Source: Coraliomargarita algicola | GTDB taxonomy: Bacteria; Verrucomicrobiota; Verrucomicrobiia; Opitutales; Coraliomargaritaceae | Direction: 5' to 3' | Assembly: GCF_033878955.1 (NCBI RefSeq) | Contig: NZ_CP138858.1 | Location: forward strand, 3,251,001-3,315,000 | Length of the DNA stretch: 64,000 nt | The notes under the pieces: model-generated | Database searches by the model: none | Told to the model about the DNA's origin: nothing | Seen by the model: only the letters and a program-made list of their open reading frames with translations | In this document: piece by piece, positions 17,568 to 26,245 of the stretch | Position numbering within the stretch: the first letter of the stretch is position 1 | Layout: each line of letters opens with the position of its first letter | Made by a program: the position numbers and the translations under genes

Positions 17568-19286
17568 TTAATTTCTATGAGCCGCTGGGGCGGCATCGTT
17601 CTTTTCGCTGCTGTCCAGCTCGGGATGTCGAATCATGTCGTGATTGGCGCCGCCGGGGGCAACCATCGGCAAAACCTGCTGCTCGGGGCAGATCGGGACG
17701 TGAATGAGAACCGCTCCTTTCATCGCAAAGGCTCGCGCCAGCGCTGCGTCGATGTCGGGCTCGTCCGCGAGGTCGACCGCAGCGATGCCCATCGATTGCG
17801 CCATCATGCAAAAATCCGGCCCTTGCTTGAATTTGGAGGCGGACAGACGTTTGCCGTAAAACAATGTCTGCTGCTGGTGAACGAGGCCTAAAGTCTGATT
17901 GTTCATCAAGACGATTTTCAGATCCGCACCTTCCTCCGCGGCGGTGATCATCTCTTGGTTGTTCATTAAGAAACTGCCATCGCCGCTGATGCAAACAACA
18001 GTCTCATCGGGATCAGTGAGCGCGGCACCGAGAGCGGCCGGCAAGCCGAAGCCCATGGTGCCGAGACCGCCGCTCGTCAACCACTGTCGTGGACGCATGA
18101 ACGGGAAGGCCTGGGCCGTCCACATCTGGTGCTGGCCAACATCGGTGGCAACGATGGCGTCGCGCCCCGCGTGGCGAGCGATGGCGGCAATCAAACCGTA
18201 AGGACGTGTGGGATCTTCCGCGCCGGGTGTATTCATCGGGTGCTCCGCTTTCAATTCGGCGATCCGTGCATTCCAGTGCGTGCGCGCGCGTTGCGGCAAT
18301 GTGGGCAGCAATTGATCCAGCGTGGCGGCGACGTCGGCGCAGATCGAGAGGGTGGGCTGGCGGATTTTTCCCAGTTCACTACTGTCAATATCTATGTGAA
18401 TAACTTTCGCATTGGGGCAAAACTCTGCAACCTTGCCGGTCGCGCGGTCGTCGAAGCGTGCGCCGACTGCAATCAGTAGGTCACACTCATGCAAAGCCAG
18501 GTTTGTATAGGGCGCAGCGTGCATTCCAAGCATTCCAAGTGATAATCTATGGTCCGTTGGTAGGGCGCCCATCGCCATCAAAGTGTTCACTGTGGGCAAA
18601 TTCGAGCGTTCCGCGAGGGCGCCAACTTGTTCACATGCCTCACTGTGAATAACTCCGCCGCCCAGATATAAGATCGGTCGTTCGGCGGCTTCGATCATCG
18701 TCTGCGCTTGTTCGATCGCTGGGCTCTCCGGTTCGATGCGTGGAGTGGCGCTGCCGATCTCGGGCCACTCATCAAACTCGATGCTGGCGTTTTGAACGTC
18801 CTTGGGAATATCGATCCAAACTGGGCCCGGCCGGCCACTGGCCGCGATGCGAAAGGCCTCGGGAATCGTATCCAAAAGTTCCTCAACCGATTTAACCAAA
18901 TAGTTGTGCTTAGTGATTGAGAGGCTCATGCCGAAAACATCGACCTCTTGAAAGGCGTCGGTGCCGATCAAGTGCTGCGGAACTTGCCCGCTAATAGAAA
19001 CAACTGGAATTGAGTCCAGTTTGGCATCCGCGATGGCGGTAATGATATTGGTCGCGCCCGGCCCGCTGGTGGCGAAGCAAACCGCGGTCTGCCCGGTGGT
19101 GCGAGCCATGCCTTGGGCGATGAAGCCAGCGCCCTGTTCATGGCGGGCGAGGATGTGTTGAATTACAGGTCGGCGCGCAAGGGCGTCGTAGAGGGGCAAG
19201 TTGGCTCCTCCGGGAATGCCAGCGATCTGGCGAATACCCTGGCGTTCAAGTAATCGTATAACGAGTTCGGCTCCGGTCATTTTCAT
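17568..19286 (-). CDS. ilvB: Acetolactate synthase large subunit
   Basis: IlvB condenses pyruvate (or pyruvate plus 2-ketobutyrate) in the first common step of Val, Leu and Ile synthesis. From the ATG at 19286 it has 572 residues, the normal length. It has the ThDP Glu in ARHEQGAGF, the FAD-domain core, and the ThDP-Mg motif GDGSFLMNNQE near the C-terminus. An upstream TTG would add 19 residues that do not fit the family. No ilvN or ilvC follows; the gene ends at the island boundary. Its 5' leader carries a Val/Leu-rich short ORF and an intrinsic terminator, so attenuation by branched-chain tRNA charging is expected. Confidence 0.93.
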   Translation of the reverse strand: MKMTGAELVIRLLERQGIRQIAGIPGGANLPLYDALARRPVIQHILARHEQGAGFIAQGMARTTGQTAVCFATSGPGATNIITAIADAKLDSIPVVSISGQVPQHLIGTDAFQEVDVFGMSLSITKHNYLVKSVEELLDTIPEAFRIAASGRPGPVWIDIPKDVQNASIEFDEWPEIGSATPRIEPESPAIEQAQTMIEAAERPILYLGGGVIHSEACEQVGALAERSNLPTVNTLMAMGALPTDHRLSLGMLGMHAAPYTNLALHECDLLIAVGARFDDRATGKVAEFCPNAKVIHIDIDSSELGKIRQPTLSICADVAATLDQLLPTLPQRARTHWNARIAELKAEHPMNTPGAEDPTRPYGLIAAIARHAGRDAIVATDVGQHQMWTAQAFPFMRPRQWLTSGGLGTMGFGLPAALGAALTDPDETVVCISGDGSFLMNNQEMITAAEEGADLKIVLMNNQTLGLVHQQQTLFYGKRLSASKFKQGPDFCMMAQSMGIAAVDLADEPDIDAALARAFAMKGAVLIHVPICPEQQVLPMVAPGGANHDMIRHPELDSSEKNDAAPAAHRN

Positions 19287-19341
19287 GATATTGTCTGTGG
19301 CTGTGTGGTGATTCCCTTGAGGAATTCGGCGCGACGCGGGC

Positions 19342-19381
19342 AAAAGAAAACCCCCGTCGGATCGAATCCGGCGGGGGTTTT
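19342..19381 (-). terminator. Intrinsic terminator/attenuator in the ilvB leader
   Basis: On the minus strand, the stem AACCCCCG / CGGGGGTT is extended by CGGAT / ATCCG around a TCG loop (19349-19379) and followed by TTTTCTTTT. It lies 63 bp before the ilvB ATG and 24 bp after the stop of the leader peptide. There is no gene between, so its role must be to stop transcription before ilvB. Confidence 0.85.
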
Positions 19382-19403
19382 TAGAATTAATATAAAGTGT
19401 GTT

Positions 19404-19481
19404 CTAAGTCCGCGCAGATCCGATCGAGGTCACTAGGACCACGACTACATTGACGAGCACGACTGCGAAGAATTGATTCAT
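19404..19481 (-). CDS. ilv leader peptide (attenuator peptide)
   Basis: A 25-codon ORF beginning MNQFFAVVLV and ending in TAG. Eleven of its 25 residues are branched-chain: eight Val, two Leu, one Ile. The densest part is VVVVLV at residues 12-17. It is followed 24 bp later by the intrinsic terminator and then ilvB. This is the arrangement of enterobacterial ilvB and ilvGMEDA leaders: ribosome stalling at Val/Leu codons would favour an antiterminator. A TTGACA-like box is at 19524-19529 on the minus strand. The leader has no strong Shine-Dalgarno, and the antiterminator pairing was not worked out. Confidence 0.75.
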   Translation of the reverse strand: MNQFFAVVLVNVVVVLVTSIGSART

Positions 19482-20134
19482 TTCAAAATTAGATTTTTTC
19501 TTTGTCTGCTCCGATAGAGCCTTTGTCAAAGATTTTTTTCATTTCTATGGTTTGTCGCGATGTCGCGCTAGCGACGTCTTTGTGGTCTGCTTGGCGTGAT
19601 TTTTAGGGAGCTGGTAGCTGGCTTGGGCTTTGTTTTTTGCAGAATGATTTTTGGGCAGAATGATTTGTAGGCAAAATCATTCCATCGAGACGTGATTGCG
19701 TGGGGATTAGAATGATGTGTTGTTTGATTCGTGTTTTCGACCGCGAGCCTCGCGTTGTTGGCTTTTACTGCGTAGAGGATTGTTGAAGACTCATTATTAG
19801 TGAAGATCAGTGGTCCCTGCATTTTTTAGTTCTGAATCGGCTCATTAGACTGTGCCTCGTATACGGGGCAAATGCGGAGATTTGCGATCCCGGCAACGCG
19901 GATCTCCTACCTACGACAAGGCTACGGAGGACATGCCGCATCTGCTGAGTCAGAGTCAGAGTCGGCCTCGGTGTTATTTCATACTAGCTTGCCCCACGGT
20001 TCTTGAGTTGCCGCAGGGTGCGCCGAGGTTTGAGCAGCTCCCATTTTGGCGAGACAGGAAGTGTCATAACTGATTGATATTCATCTCTGGCCTCTGGCCT
20101 CTGTCTTCTGACTACTCTTTCTAGCTCTCAGGTC
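19482..20134. other. Intergenic region upstream of ilvB leader
   Basis: About 650 bp with no accepted gene. It holds the ilvB promoter region and repeated AGAATGATTT words at 19640-19690. A REP-like hairpin is at 19876-19907 (GGAGAT...ATCTCC), and a short tandem TCTGGCC repeat is near 20090. An 84-codon minus-strand frame at 19568-19822 has odd composition (many Thr, Asn and Lys, no domain) and was not called. Confidence 0.45.
19876..19907. repeat. REP-like hairpin
   Basis: Imperfect inverted repeat: GGAGAT at 19876 pairs with ATCTCC at 19902, and the stem is continued by G-T pairs around ATCCCGGCAA. Similar short GC-rich hairpins recur in other gaps of this window. Confidence 0.4.
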
Positions 20135-22183
20135 TCACTGCTGCTTCATGCGCCGGTTGACTGCAAACGTGTCGACGACTGCGATGCTGGAAGGGATCTT
20201 CCATGGGGCCAGCTGGCCGCGGCAGTGGTTGCGGATGGCGCGTTTCCAAGCTCGGAGGTCTTGCTCTTTATTAACTACGATTTCGCAGGCGACGGCATTG
20301 CCGGTGATGGGGGCGGGCTTGGCGAAGACTTTACTGGCGGTGATGCCCGGCACTGTGTTGAGCACGGCTTCGACCTCTGCGGGGTGCACTTTTTGTCCGC
20401 CGACATTGATCAGGGCGCTGGCGCGGCCAAGGATGCGGAGGTATCCTTTGTCGTCCGTCTCGACGAGATCGCCGGTGCGGTACCAGCCGTCGGCTTCGAG
20501 CGAGTCGTTGCTGGCGTTGAGATAGCCGAGGATGCGCGAGGGAGTCTTGAGCCAGAGTTCGTCTGCGACGACCTTCCATTGTGTCTCCGAATCTTGAATA
20601 CGAAAAAAGAGGCTGCCGTTGTCGGCGCTTTTTATGCGAATCGCGCCGGTTTCGCTGGTGCCGAATTTTTGTTGCAGCTGGGCATTGGGAAAGGCTTCGC
20701 CCAATCGGGTGAGCACTGTTTGTGGCATCGCCTCGGCGCCGTAGGCGATGATCTCGACGGAGCTTAGGTCATGTGAGGCGGCGACGCCGTTGAGTAACAT
20801 GAGGTTGAGGAACGTGGGGGAGGCGGGCAGCACATTGACCTGATGCGTGGCAATCGCGGCACCTGCGGCTTCGGGGGTGCGGGCCGTGGGCACCACGAGT
20901 GTGGAGCCTGCAAACAGACAACGAAAGGCGGAGTCGAGGCCGCCGATGTGGTCGATCAGTAAGAGCAACAAGCTGCGGTCCTGGCGGGGGTGAATGTTTT
21001 GGTAACGCTGCAGTAATGCATCAAAGTTATGCAGCATTCCCTTGGGCTCGCCGCTGGTTCCACTGCTGAAGAGTATTAGGCCGCTGCCTTGGAGTTGATC
21101 GTAGAGGGGAGATGCGGCGGCGACTTGACGCATCTTGGCTTGCTCCGCTGCGGGCAGTTCGAGCGGGAGGGGCAGGGCGATGTGGCCGCGCTCTGCGATT
21201 GCGAGCAGTGTGGCCAGCCCTTCGATGGTGGTGGGTGTTTGCACCTCGACGACTTGTCGATTGCCCGAGGGGAGCTTCGCGGCTGCTTGATCAATCAGTT
21301 CAAGGAAGTCGGCATAGCTGTAGGCGCGGCCGCCTTCGTGGCAGGCGATGCGATCGGTGTAGGCGGCTAGCTTGTTGCGGATCCAGTTCATGCCATGCGC
21401 TCGAAACGGGTTCCCCGTTCCGCTACGTTTTGGTGGTCGAAGCGGGTTGGCTGTCCCGCTACGTTTGGGGGTGAGGAGCTCATCGTCTAACAAACTCCGC
21501 CGAGATACAGGTACTTGGGCGGTGATGAAATCGCTTTCGTCGCGTAGGTAAAAATCGACGGCGTTGATCACGTCGCGGACTTCGCCCATGCGTTGGACCG
21601 CCTGGCGGGCCAGTAAAGCGTCCATCTTGGCCTGTGGCACGCCGCGGATGAGGTCGGTCTCGATGGGGGTGGGGCCGATGGCGTTGACGGTGATTTTTAG
21701 CTGGGCCAACTCGCGTGCGAGGATGCGGGTGAGGCTCTCCACGGCGGCTTTGCTGGCGGCGTAAATGGCTTCACCCTCTAAGTTGAGTGGGTGTGCGACG
21801 GTTGTGAAGTTGACGATGCGTCCGCTTTTACTGCGGCGCATGAGTTTGGCCATTTCGCGGCAGAAGAGAAAGGTGCCCACTACGTTGGTCTGCAAAATGC
21901 GGTTAACTGTGTGGGCGGGGGTGAGCAAGGCGTGGTTCATCGAGGCGATGCCCGCGTTGTTCAGTAGGGCGTCGACGTTGCCGTGGCTACTTTTGATTTG
22001 GCGGGCCATGGCGACGACCGCTTGTTCGTCGCTCACATCGAGTGCGAAGTGTTGGTACTGCTCGTGGGAGATGCTGCTTTCACCGCGTGAACAGCCGATG
22101 ACCTTCCAGCCTTGGGCGAGGTAATATTCGGCGAGTTCTTTGCCGATGCCTTTGCGCGTGCCTGTGATGACGATCGTCTTCAC
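20135..22183 (-). CDS. SDR oxidoreductase fused in frame to acyl-CoA ligase-like enzyme
   Basis: The ORF (GTG start overlapping the ACP stop, GTGA) encodes 682 residues. Residues 1-235 are a short-chain dehydrogenase: VITGTRKGIGKE nucleotide site, NNAG, and a YAASK catalytic motif. From M265 (DNA 21391, MNWIRNKL) comes an ANL-family adenylating enzyme with FSSGTSGEPKG, a YGAEAMP-like region and GWYRTGDL. The normal SDR ending YLGGV and a stop appear in another frame: deleting one G of the GG at 21510-21511 gives VLYLGGVC followed by TAG at 21487. So the fusion probably arose by a one-base frameshift. The linker is encoded by two REP-like 36-bp repeats. With the ACP and sugar transferase it likely makes or attaches an acyl group to a surface glycan. 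Confidence 0.75.
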   Translation of the reverse strand: MKTIVITGTRKGIGKELAEYYLAQGWKVIGCSRGESSISHEQYQHFALDVSDEQAVVAMARQIKSSHGNVDALLNNAGIASMNHALLTPAHTVNRILQTNVVGTFLFCREMAKLMRRSKSGRIVNFTTVAHPLNLEGEAIYAASKAAVESLTRILARELAQLKITVNAIGPTPIETDLIRGVPQAKMDALLARQAVQRMGEVRDVINAVDFYLRDESDFITAQVPVSRRSLLDDELLTPKRSGTANPLRPPKRSGTGNPFRAHGMNWIRNKLAAYTDRIACHEGGRAYSYADFLELIDQAAAKLPSGNRQVVEVQTPTTIEGLATLLAIAERGHIALPLPLELPAAEQAKMRQVAAASPLYDQLQGSGLILFSSGTSGEPKGMLHNFDALLQRYQNIHPRQDRSLLLLLIDHIGGLDSAFRCLFAGSTLVVPTARTPEAAGAAIATHQVNVLPASPTFLNLMLLNGVAASHDLSSVEIIAYGAEAMPQTVLTRLGEAFPNAQLQQKFGTSETGAIRIKSADNGSLFFRIQDSETQWKVVADELWLKTPSRILGYLNASNDSLEADGWYRTGDLVETDDKGYLRILGRASALINVGGQKVHPAEVEAVLNTVPGITASKVFAKPAPITGNAVACEIVVNKEQDLRAWKRAIRNHCRGQLAPWKIPSSIAVVDTFAVNRRMKQQ
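21401..21473. repeat. Two tandem REP-like 36-bp units
   Basis: Units at 21401-21436 and 21437-21473 share TCGAA(A/G)CGGGTT at the start and CGCTACGTTT at the end. Each contains a hairpin (AACGGG-TTC-CCCGTT, and AGCGGG...CCCGCT). They lie where the intergenic space between the SDR and ligase genes would be. In the fused frame they read as a 12-residue repeat, PKRSGT(A/G)NP(L/F)R. Confidence 0.65.
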
Positions 22184-22476
22184 GCGGGCATCCTTTCGAT
22201 TACGGCATCGGTCAGACTACGGACGCTGCGGTAGGGCGAATTTTTGGCACTCATCGCTTTTTCGTCGGCGAGTGCGATGGAGCGCTCGAACTTTTCGGCC
22301 AGCGCTTCTTCGATATCGGCGATCAGATTCACGAGTGCCATGCTGTCGAGTGCACCGCCTTCGCCGTAAAGAGGACTGTCGGAGTCGGGTTGTTTGAGTG
22401 CTTCGAGTTCAAAGTCTTCGGCGAGCATTTGAACGGATTCAATGATGAGAGCTTCAATAGCTTGGCGGTCAGGCAT
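22180..22476 (-). CDS. Acyl carrier protein-like protein
   Basis: A 98-residue single-domain carrier protein. The 4'-phosphopantetheine attachment site is the Ser of GALDSMALV (about residue 44), preceded by PLYGEGG and followed by the acidic helix LIADIEEAL. Its stop overlaps the GTG of the SDR-ligase gene, so the acyl ligase probably loads this carrier. The sugar-transferase gene ends 18 bp upstream on the same strand. The C-terminal tail beyond the ACP fold is short and unremarkable. Confidence 0.85.
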   Translation of the reverse strand: MPDRQAIEALIIESVQMLAEDFELEALKQPDSDSPLYGEGGALDSMALVNLIADIEEALAEKFERSIALADEKAMSAKNSPYRSVRSLTDAVIERMPA

Positions 22477-22494
22477 GAGAGTATCGTGAGGTTA

Positions 22495-23067
22495 TTATTC
22501 GTTGCCGAGGAATTCGCTGCGTGTGGCGTGGCCTTCTTCGGAGATGTTTTCGCGGCGGAGAACGGTGGTAATGGTTAAACAGAGGATTTTTAGGTCGAGC
22601 AAGCAGGAATGGTTTTCGACATACCAGAGATCGAGCTCGAATTGTCGTTGCCATGTGAGGCCGTTGCGGCCTTTGACCTGGGCCCAACCCGTGATGCCAG
22701 GGCGGACTTCATGGCGGCGGGCTTGTTCAGCGGAATAGCGGTCTAAATAGATGGTCGGTAGCGGGCGCGGGCCGACGAGGCTCATCTCGCCCTTGAGCAC
22801 ATTCCATAGTTCGGGCAGTTCGTCGAGGCTGGTGCTGCGTATGAATTGGCCCCAGGTGGTGAGACGTTCCTCGTCGCTGCCGGGGCCATTGCGCATGGAG
22901 CGGAGCTTGAGAATGTTAAAGGCGCGCCCGTCTTTACCTGCACGCCTTTGTCTGAAAAAGAGGGGGCGGCCGAGATTAATTAGCTGCAGGATTAAGAGCA
23001 GTAGCAGTGGTAGGCACAATACCGACAAGAGTAAGAGACTACATAGGATGTCGAATAGGCGCTTCAT
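22495..23067 (-). CDS. Undecaprenyl-phosphate sugar phosphotransferase (PglC/WcaJ-like)
   Basis: A 190-residue bacterial sugar transferase (PF02397 type). It has the compact, single re-entrant membrane helix form of PglC rather than the long WcaJ form: residues 1-32 are the hydrophobic segment. The catalytic core contains KLRSMR, the Asp-Glu pair in SLDELPELWNVLKG, SLVGPRPLP, and RPGITGWAQVKGRN. It would start a glycan by moving a sugar-1-phosphate to the lipid carrier at the inner face of the membrane. First gene of a four-function minus-strand operon (sugar transferase, ACP, SDR, acyl ligase). Confidence 0.93.
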   Translation of the reverse strand: MKRLFDILCSLLLLSVLCLPLLLLLILQLINLGRPLFFRQRRAGKDGRAFNILKLRSMRNGPGSDEERLTTWGQFIRSTSLDELPELWNVLKGEMSLVGPRPLPTIYLDRYSAEQARRHEVRPGITGWAQVKGRNGLTWQRQFELDLWYVENHSCLLDLKILCLTITTVLRRENISEEGHATRSEFLGNE

Positions 23068-23212
23068 GAATGCTTGGAATTAGGATAAATTTTCAAAATC
23101 ATTTGCGATTTCATCACCTCAGCCCTATCAGTCAAACCTAGCTTTGACACAGCTCTGTGTCTGCTCTGAACTTTTTCGCCTGACTTTATTGCCTAACTAA
23201 CGCCAACGAACC

Positions 23213-24367
23213 ATGATACTCGACGCCAACGAACGCAGCTTCCCTCCATTCAGTCTCACTCGTCTGCTGACGACTTGCTTCGGTCGCGGTAATGGGGAAA
23301 AAGTCTGCATCCTGATCGATTTGCCGAATCCGGCTGACATCGAAGATTATAAATTTCTAGAGGACGAGACACTCTCGATTCAGAATTATGGGCACGAAGT
23401 CTTTTATAAGGGCTTCAAGGCGGGCGCCCTGGATGAGATGAACTGGACCGGCGGTGATATTTTTGCCTACAAGGAAACCGGCGGTAGTAATCTGGATATG
23501 GAGGACGATTGCTACGATCCGGATGGCAATCACTTGAGCTTGGATCGAGATATTTATACCAAGTACGACATCATTTTGACGGTCTCGACTTTTTCCGCGA
23601 CGGCTCCGCTGACTGCGAAGTGCAAGGAGTTCGGCTTCCGTGGAGCGACTTTGCACGGACTGAATCAAATCATCCTGGATACCGGCCTGGCTGTGGATTA
23701 CGAGGTGGTGAGCGCGGAGGCGGAAAAGCTGCGTTTGGGGCTGACGAAGGCCGACCGCTTTGAAATTGATTTCGAGGTGGAGCGCAAAGTCTACACTTTG
23801 ATCCTGCACACCAATGGGCAGGAGGCTCAGAAAAGCCACGGTCTGTGCCCTCCCGGCAAGCCGGACGTGGCCAACTTGCCCGCGGGTGAGGTTTATTTCG
23901 TGCCTGAAAGTGCGGAAGGTGTTTTCCCGTTTAAATACGACGAAAGCACCATCGGTCTATTGCATGTAGAAGACGGCAAGATCGTGAAATCGCAGTTTGT
24001 ATATGGAGACTATGCGGAGATCGAAGATCACAACCGTCGTTTGAAGGAAGATCCTATGATTGGTGCGCTGGGCGAACTCGGCTTTGGCACGCAAGTGCTG
24101 CCATTTTCTGGGCGTGATATTCAGGATGAAAAAATCCTCGGCACGATTCACGTAGCGACCGGACGCGACGATCACCTTGGCGGTCAGATCACGCCGGATT
24201 TGTTTAAAGAGCATGCCAATGCCTCGCACGATGACGTGCTCTACGCGCCGCATAAGACACCCGAAATTCGCTTACAGCAAGCGCGCATGATTCGTGGCGA
24301 ACAGACCGAAATCCTGATCGAGCATTACAAGCCATCGAAATATATGGTGGATTTGTTGGAAGGGTAG
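23213..24367 (+). CDS. M29 aminopeptidase-like protein
   Basis: A 384-residue cytosolic protein that resembles the M29 (AmpS/aminopeptidase T) family. The segment NLPAGEVYFVPESAEG matches the family's first metal-binding Glu, GALGELGFGT the second, and EKILGTIHVATGRDDHLGG the His-rich metal site. The C-terminal half fits the family better than the N-terminal half, which looks divergent (an acidic DMEDDCYDPDG loop near 95-107). It is divergent from the glycan operon. The substrate is unknown. Confidence 0.55.
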   Translation: MILDANERSFPPFSLTRLLTTCFGRGNGEKVCILIDLPNPADIEDYKFLEDETLSIQNYGHEVFYKGFKAGALDEMNWTGGDIFAYKETGGSNLDMEDDCYDPDGNHLSLDRDIYTKYDIILTVSTFSATAPLTAKCKEFGFRGATLHGLNQIILDTGLAVDYEVVSAEAEKLRLGLTKADRFEIDFEVERKVYTLILHTNGQEAQKSHGLCPPGKPDVANLPAGEVYFVPESAEGVFPFKYDESTIGLLHVEDGKIVKSQFVYGDYAEIEDHNRRLKEDPMIGALGELGFGTQVLPFSGRDIQDEKILGTIHVATGRDDHLGGQITPDLFKEHANASHDDVLYAPHKTPEIRLQQARMIRGEQTEILIEHYKPSKYMVDLLEG

Positions 24368-24380
24368 ATTCTTCAGGTAG

Positions 24381-24486
24381 GGCGGTTTTGCCAAAATCGC
24401 CGTTTGTCTATTGATCGCCCAGTAGTCGTATGTTTCATTTTGGCAATCGGTTTCATTTGGCGAACGGACCTCTCGGCGAGAGGTCC
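24381..24486. repeat. REP-like hairpins
   Basis: Two inverted repeats in the gap after the M29-like gene: GGCGGTTTTG / CAAAATCGCC at 24381-24401 and GGACCTCTC-GGC-GAGAGGTCC at 24466-24486, the latter followed by CTACC. They may also terminate transcription. They resemble the REP class expected where RAYT transposases occur. Confidence 0.6.
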
Positions 24487-24561
24487 CTACCGGTAACCGA
24501 AAATCAACATTCTTGCAGAGTGCGCTGGGGATGGCGCTGGACGGGGGGCTAAAGAACCCCG

Positions 24562-25386
24562 CTACTTATTCAGTTCGTCTGCTTGTTGAGTCACGCTCAC
24601 GGGGAAAGGCGGCGTTTCACTGCCGGCATACACGGTTAGGTGTGGGAAGGCGATCTCGATGCCTTCTTGGTCGAAGCGTTCTTTGATGTCTTGCATGATG
24701 CCGTTTTTGAGATCGACGAATTTGCTCTTCTCAAACCAGACGCCTAGTAGGAAATCGAGTGAGGAGGCTCCAAAGTCTTTAAAGAGTACGAGCGGCTCTG
24801 GCTCGTTGAGGCAGTGTGGGTTGCTGTCGGCGATTTCTTTTAATACGCGGATGACCTTCTTGACGTCTTCTTTGTAGGCGACCCCGATATTGATGTCCAT
24901 GCGTCGGATCGGGAAGCGGGTGACGGTGGTGACCTCGGCTTTGATCAGTGTTTCGTTGGGCATGCGCACGAAGAGGTTGTCGACTGTGCGTAGTTTGACC
25001 GAAAGTAAGTCGATGGAGAGCACGACGCCGCGGGTGCCGCTGACGATAATGGTATCGCCGACTTCGAAGGGGCGTTCGCCGAGCAAAAATAGGCCGCTGA
25101 TCAGATTGGATAGACTGGTTTGCGCGGCGAATCCGATGGCTACGCTGACGATGCCCGCCGCACCGAGCACGGCGGTCAGGTTGACCTGTAGCTGGATCAG
25201 CACTGTGCAGACGACCAGTACGATGCCGACATAGAGGAAGGATTTTTGCGCGAGCAGTAGGTGGTGAGGCGAGAAGCGCGGCTTCAGCACGCGAGTGAGT
25301 AGGCGCCCGATGAAGAATACCAAGAAGAGTCCGATGCAGAGGACGGCCAGAGTGTGGAGGATGGTCGGTAGGTCTAGCGGTTTCAT
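24562..25386 (-). CDS. MscS-family mechanosensitive channel
   Basis: A 274-residue small-conductance mechanosensitive channel of minimal size. Three hydrophobic segments lie at about 5-28, 40-62 and 68-100. The third is the pore helix, with VLGAAGIVSVAIGFAAQTSLSN split by glycines and alanines as in MscS TM3. The beta domain follows: ERPFEVGDTI, then a region with the usual mixed C-terminal fold. It opens on membrane tension to release solutes. The start ATG is one base after the stop of the DUF432 gene, so the two are co-translated. A longer TTG frame overlaps DUF432 and is less likely. Confidence 0.93.
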   Translation of the reverse strand: MKPLDLPTILHTLAVLCIGLFLVFFIGRLLTRVLKPRFSPHHLLLAQKSFLYVGIVLVVCTVLIQLQVNLTAVLGAAGIVSVAIGFAAQTSLSNLISGLFLLGERPFEVGDTIIVSGTRGVVLSIDLLSVKLRTVDNLFVRMPNETLIKAEVTTVTRFPIRRMDINIGVAYKEDVKKVIRVLKEIADSNPHCLNEPEPLVLFKDFGASSLDFLLGVWFEKSKFVDLKNGIMQDIKERFDQEGIEIAFPHLTVYAGSETPPFPVSVTQQADELNK

Positions 25387-25387
25387 G

Positions 25388-26167
25388 CTATGTGAGTGAG
25401 TTGCCGAGTCCGGCAAATGTGCGTCGAATGAGGCCGCTGAGGGGCGCTTCGGTGGCCTCGGTTATTTTTGTGGCCTGCGGCGCTTCGCTGGGAGCTTTCT
25501 CGCTGTAGTCGATCGAGCTGAGCTGGTCGTTGCCATTGAAGCGTATATGCACCGGAGAGGTCCAGAGTGAGGCCTCGCTGCGCCACAGGTGGCAGTGGTC
25601 CAGGCGTAGGCAAAACTTGGTGCAGTGCAGTTGCTCGATCGAGCGGTTGTGAATTTCGACTTTGCACAGGGCGCGAGCGGTGGTTTCAGAGTCGATCGTA
25701 GGGCATTCGCGGCGGGCGCGACTCTTGATCGCGTAGCAGAGCACCCCGCCGGCCAGATCGCCGAACCATGTGTCGGAGAGAATCTCGCCGCGGATGCGTT
25801 CGATGCTTTCGCCTGACTTGCCTTCGCCGGCGAAGAGTTGAATGTCCAATGGAATTGAGACGTAGAACTCGACCTTGGCCCGCGGTGCTAGGCGTAGCGG
25901 GTGAATGGGTTGAACGACGAGCGGGCGATCGGGGGTGCGTGGTTGCACATGGATACTTTCGACCGGGCTTTGGAAAGCATAGCGCCGAAAGTCGGACTCC
26001 GGATAGGTTCCGAGTTGGATGCCGCTGTGGCTGCCGTCACGGTTCTCGACCAATAGTAGATCACTGCCGCGTTTAACGATGCGGATGCGGAGTTGTTCCC
26101 ATTGGAGACGGATCTCTTTTTGATTGGAAAATGGATGTAAGCCCCAGGGGGAAGTGTCGGATGACAT
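25388..26167 (-). CDS. DUF432-like protein paired with MscS
   Basis: From the ATG at 26167 a 259-residue soluble protein, mostly beta-strand. I recognise it as DUF432-like (COG2430), known mainly as a neighbour of MscS-type channel genes; that matches this context, with a 1-bp gap to mscS. Repeated patterns such as PLRLAPRAKVEFYVSIPLDIQL and the DTWFGDLAGG segment are conserved in that group as far as I recall. No signal peptide or membrane helix. It may be a cytosolic modulator of the channel, but no function is established. Confidence 0.7.
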   Translation of the reverse strand: MSSDTSPWGLHPFSNQKEIRLQWEQLRIRIVKRGSDLLLVENRDGSHSGIQLGTYPESDFRRYAFQSPVESIHVQPRTPDRPLVVQPIHPLRLAPRAKVEFYVSIPLDIQLFAGEGKSGESIERIRGEILSDTWFGDLAGGVLCYAIKSRARRECPTIDSETTARALCKVEIHNRSIEQLHCTKFCLRLDHCHLWRSEASLWTSPVHIRFNGNDQLSSIDYSEKAPSEAPQATKITEATEAPLSGLIRRTFAGLGNSLT

Positions 26168-26245
26168 ATTGTAGCTACTATTGGTTTTGCTGAGAAAGGT
26201 CAACGGCTTCTTGCTAACTCTTCAATCCTTCAGTTTGTATCATTG

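Noticed and set aside
19568..19822. 84-codon minus-strand ORF upstream of the ilv leader.
   Set aside because: Composition is unlike neighbours, it has no domain or ribosome site, and it overlaps repeated non-coding words.
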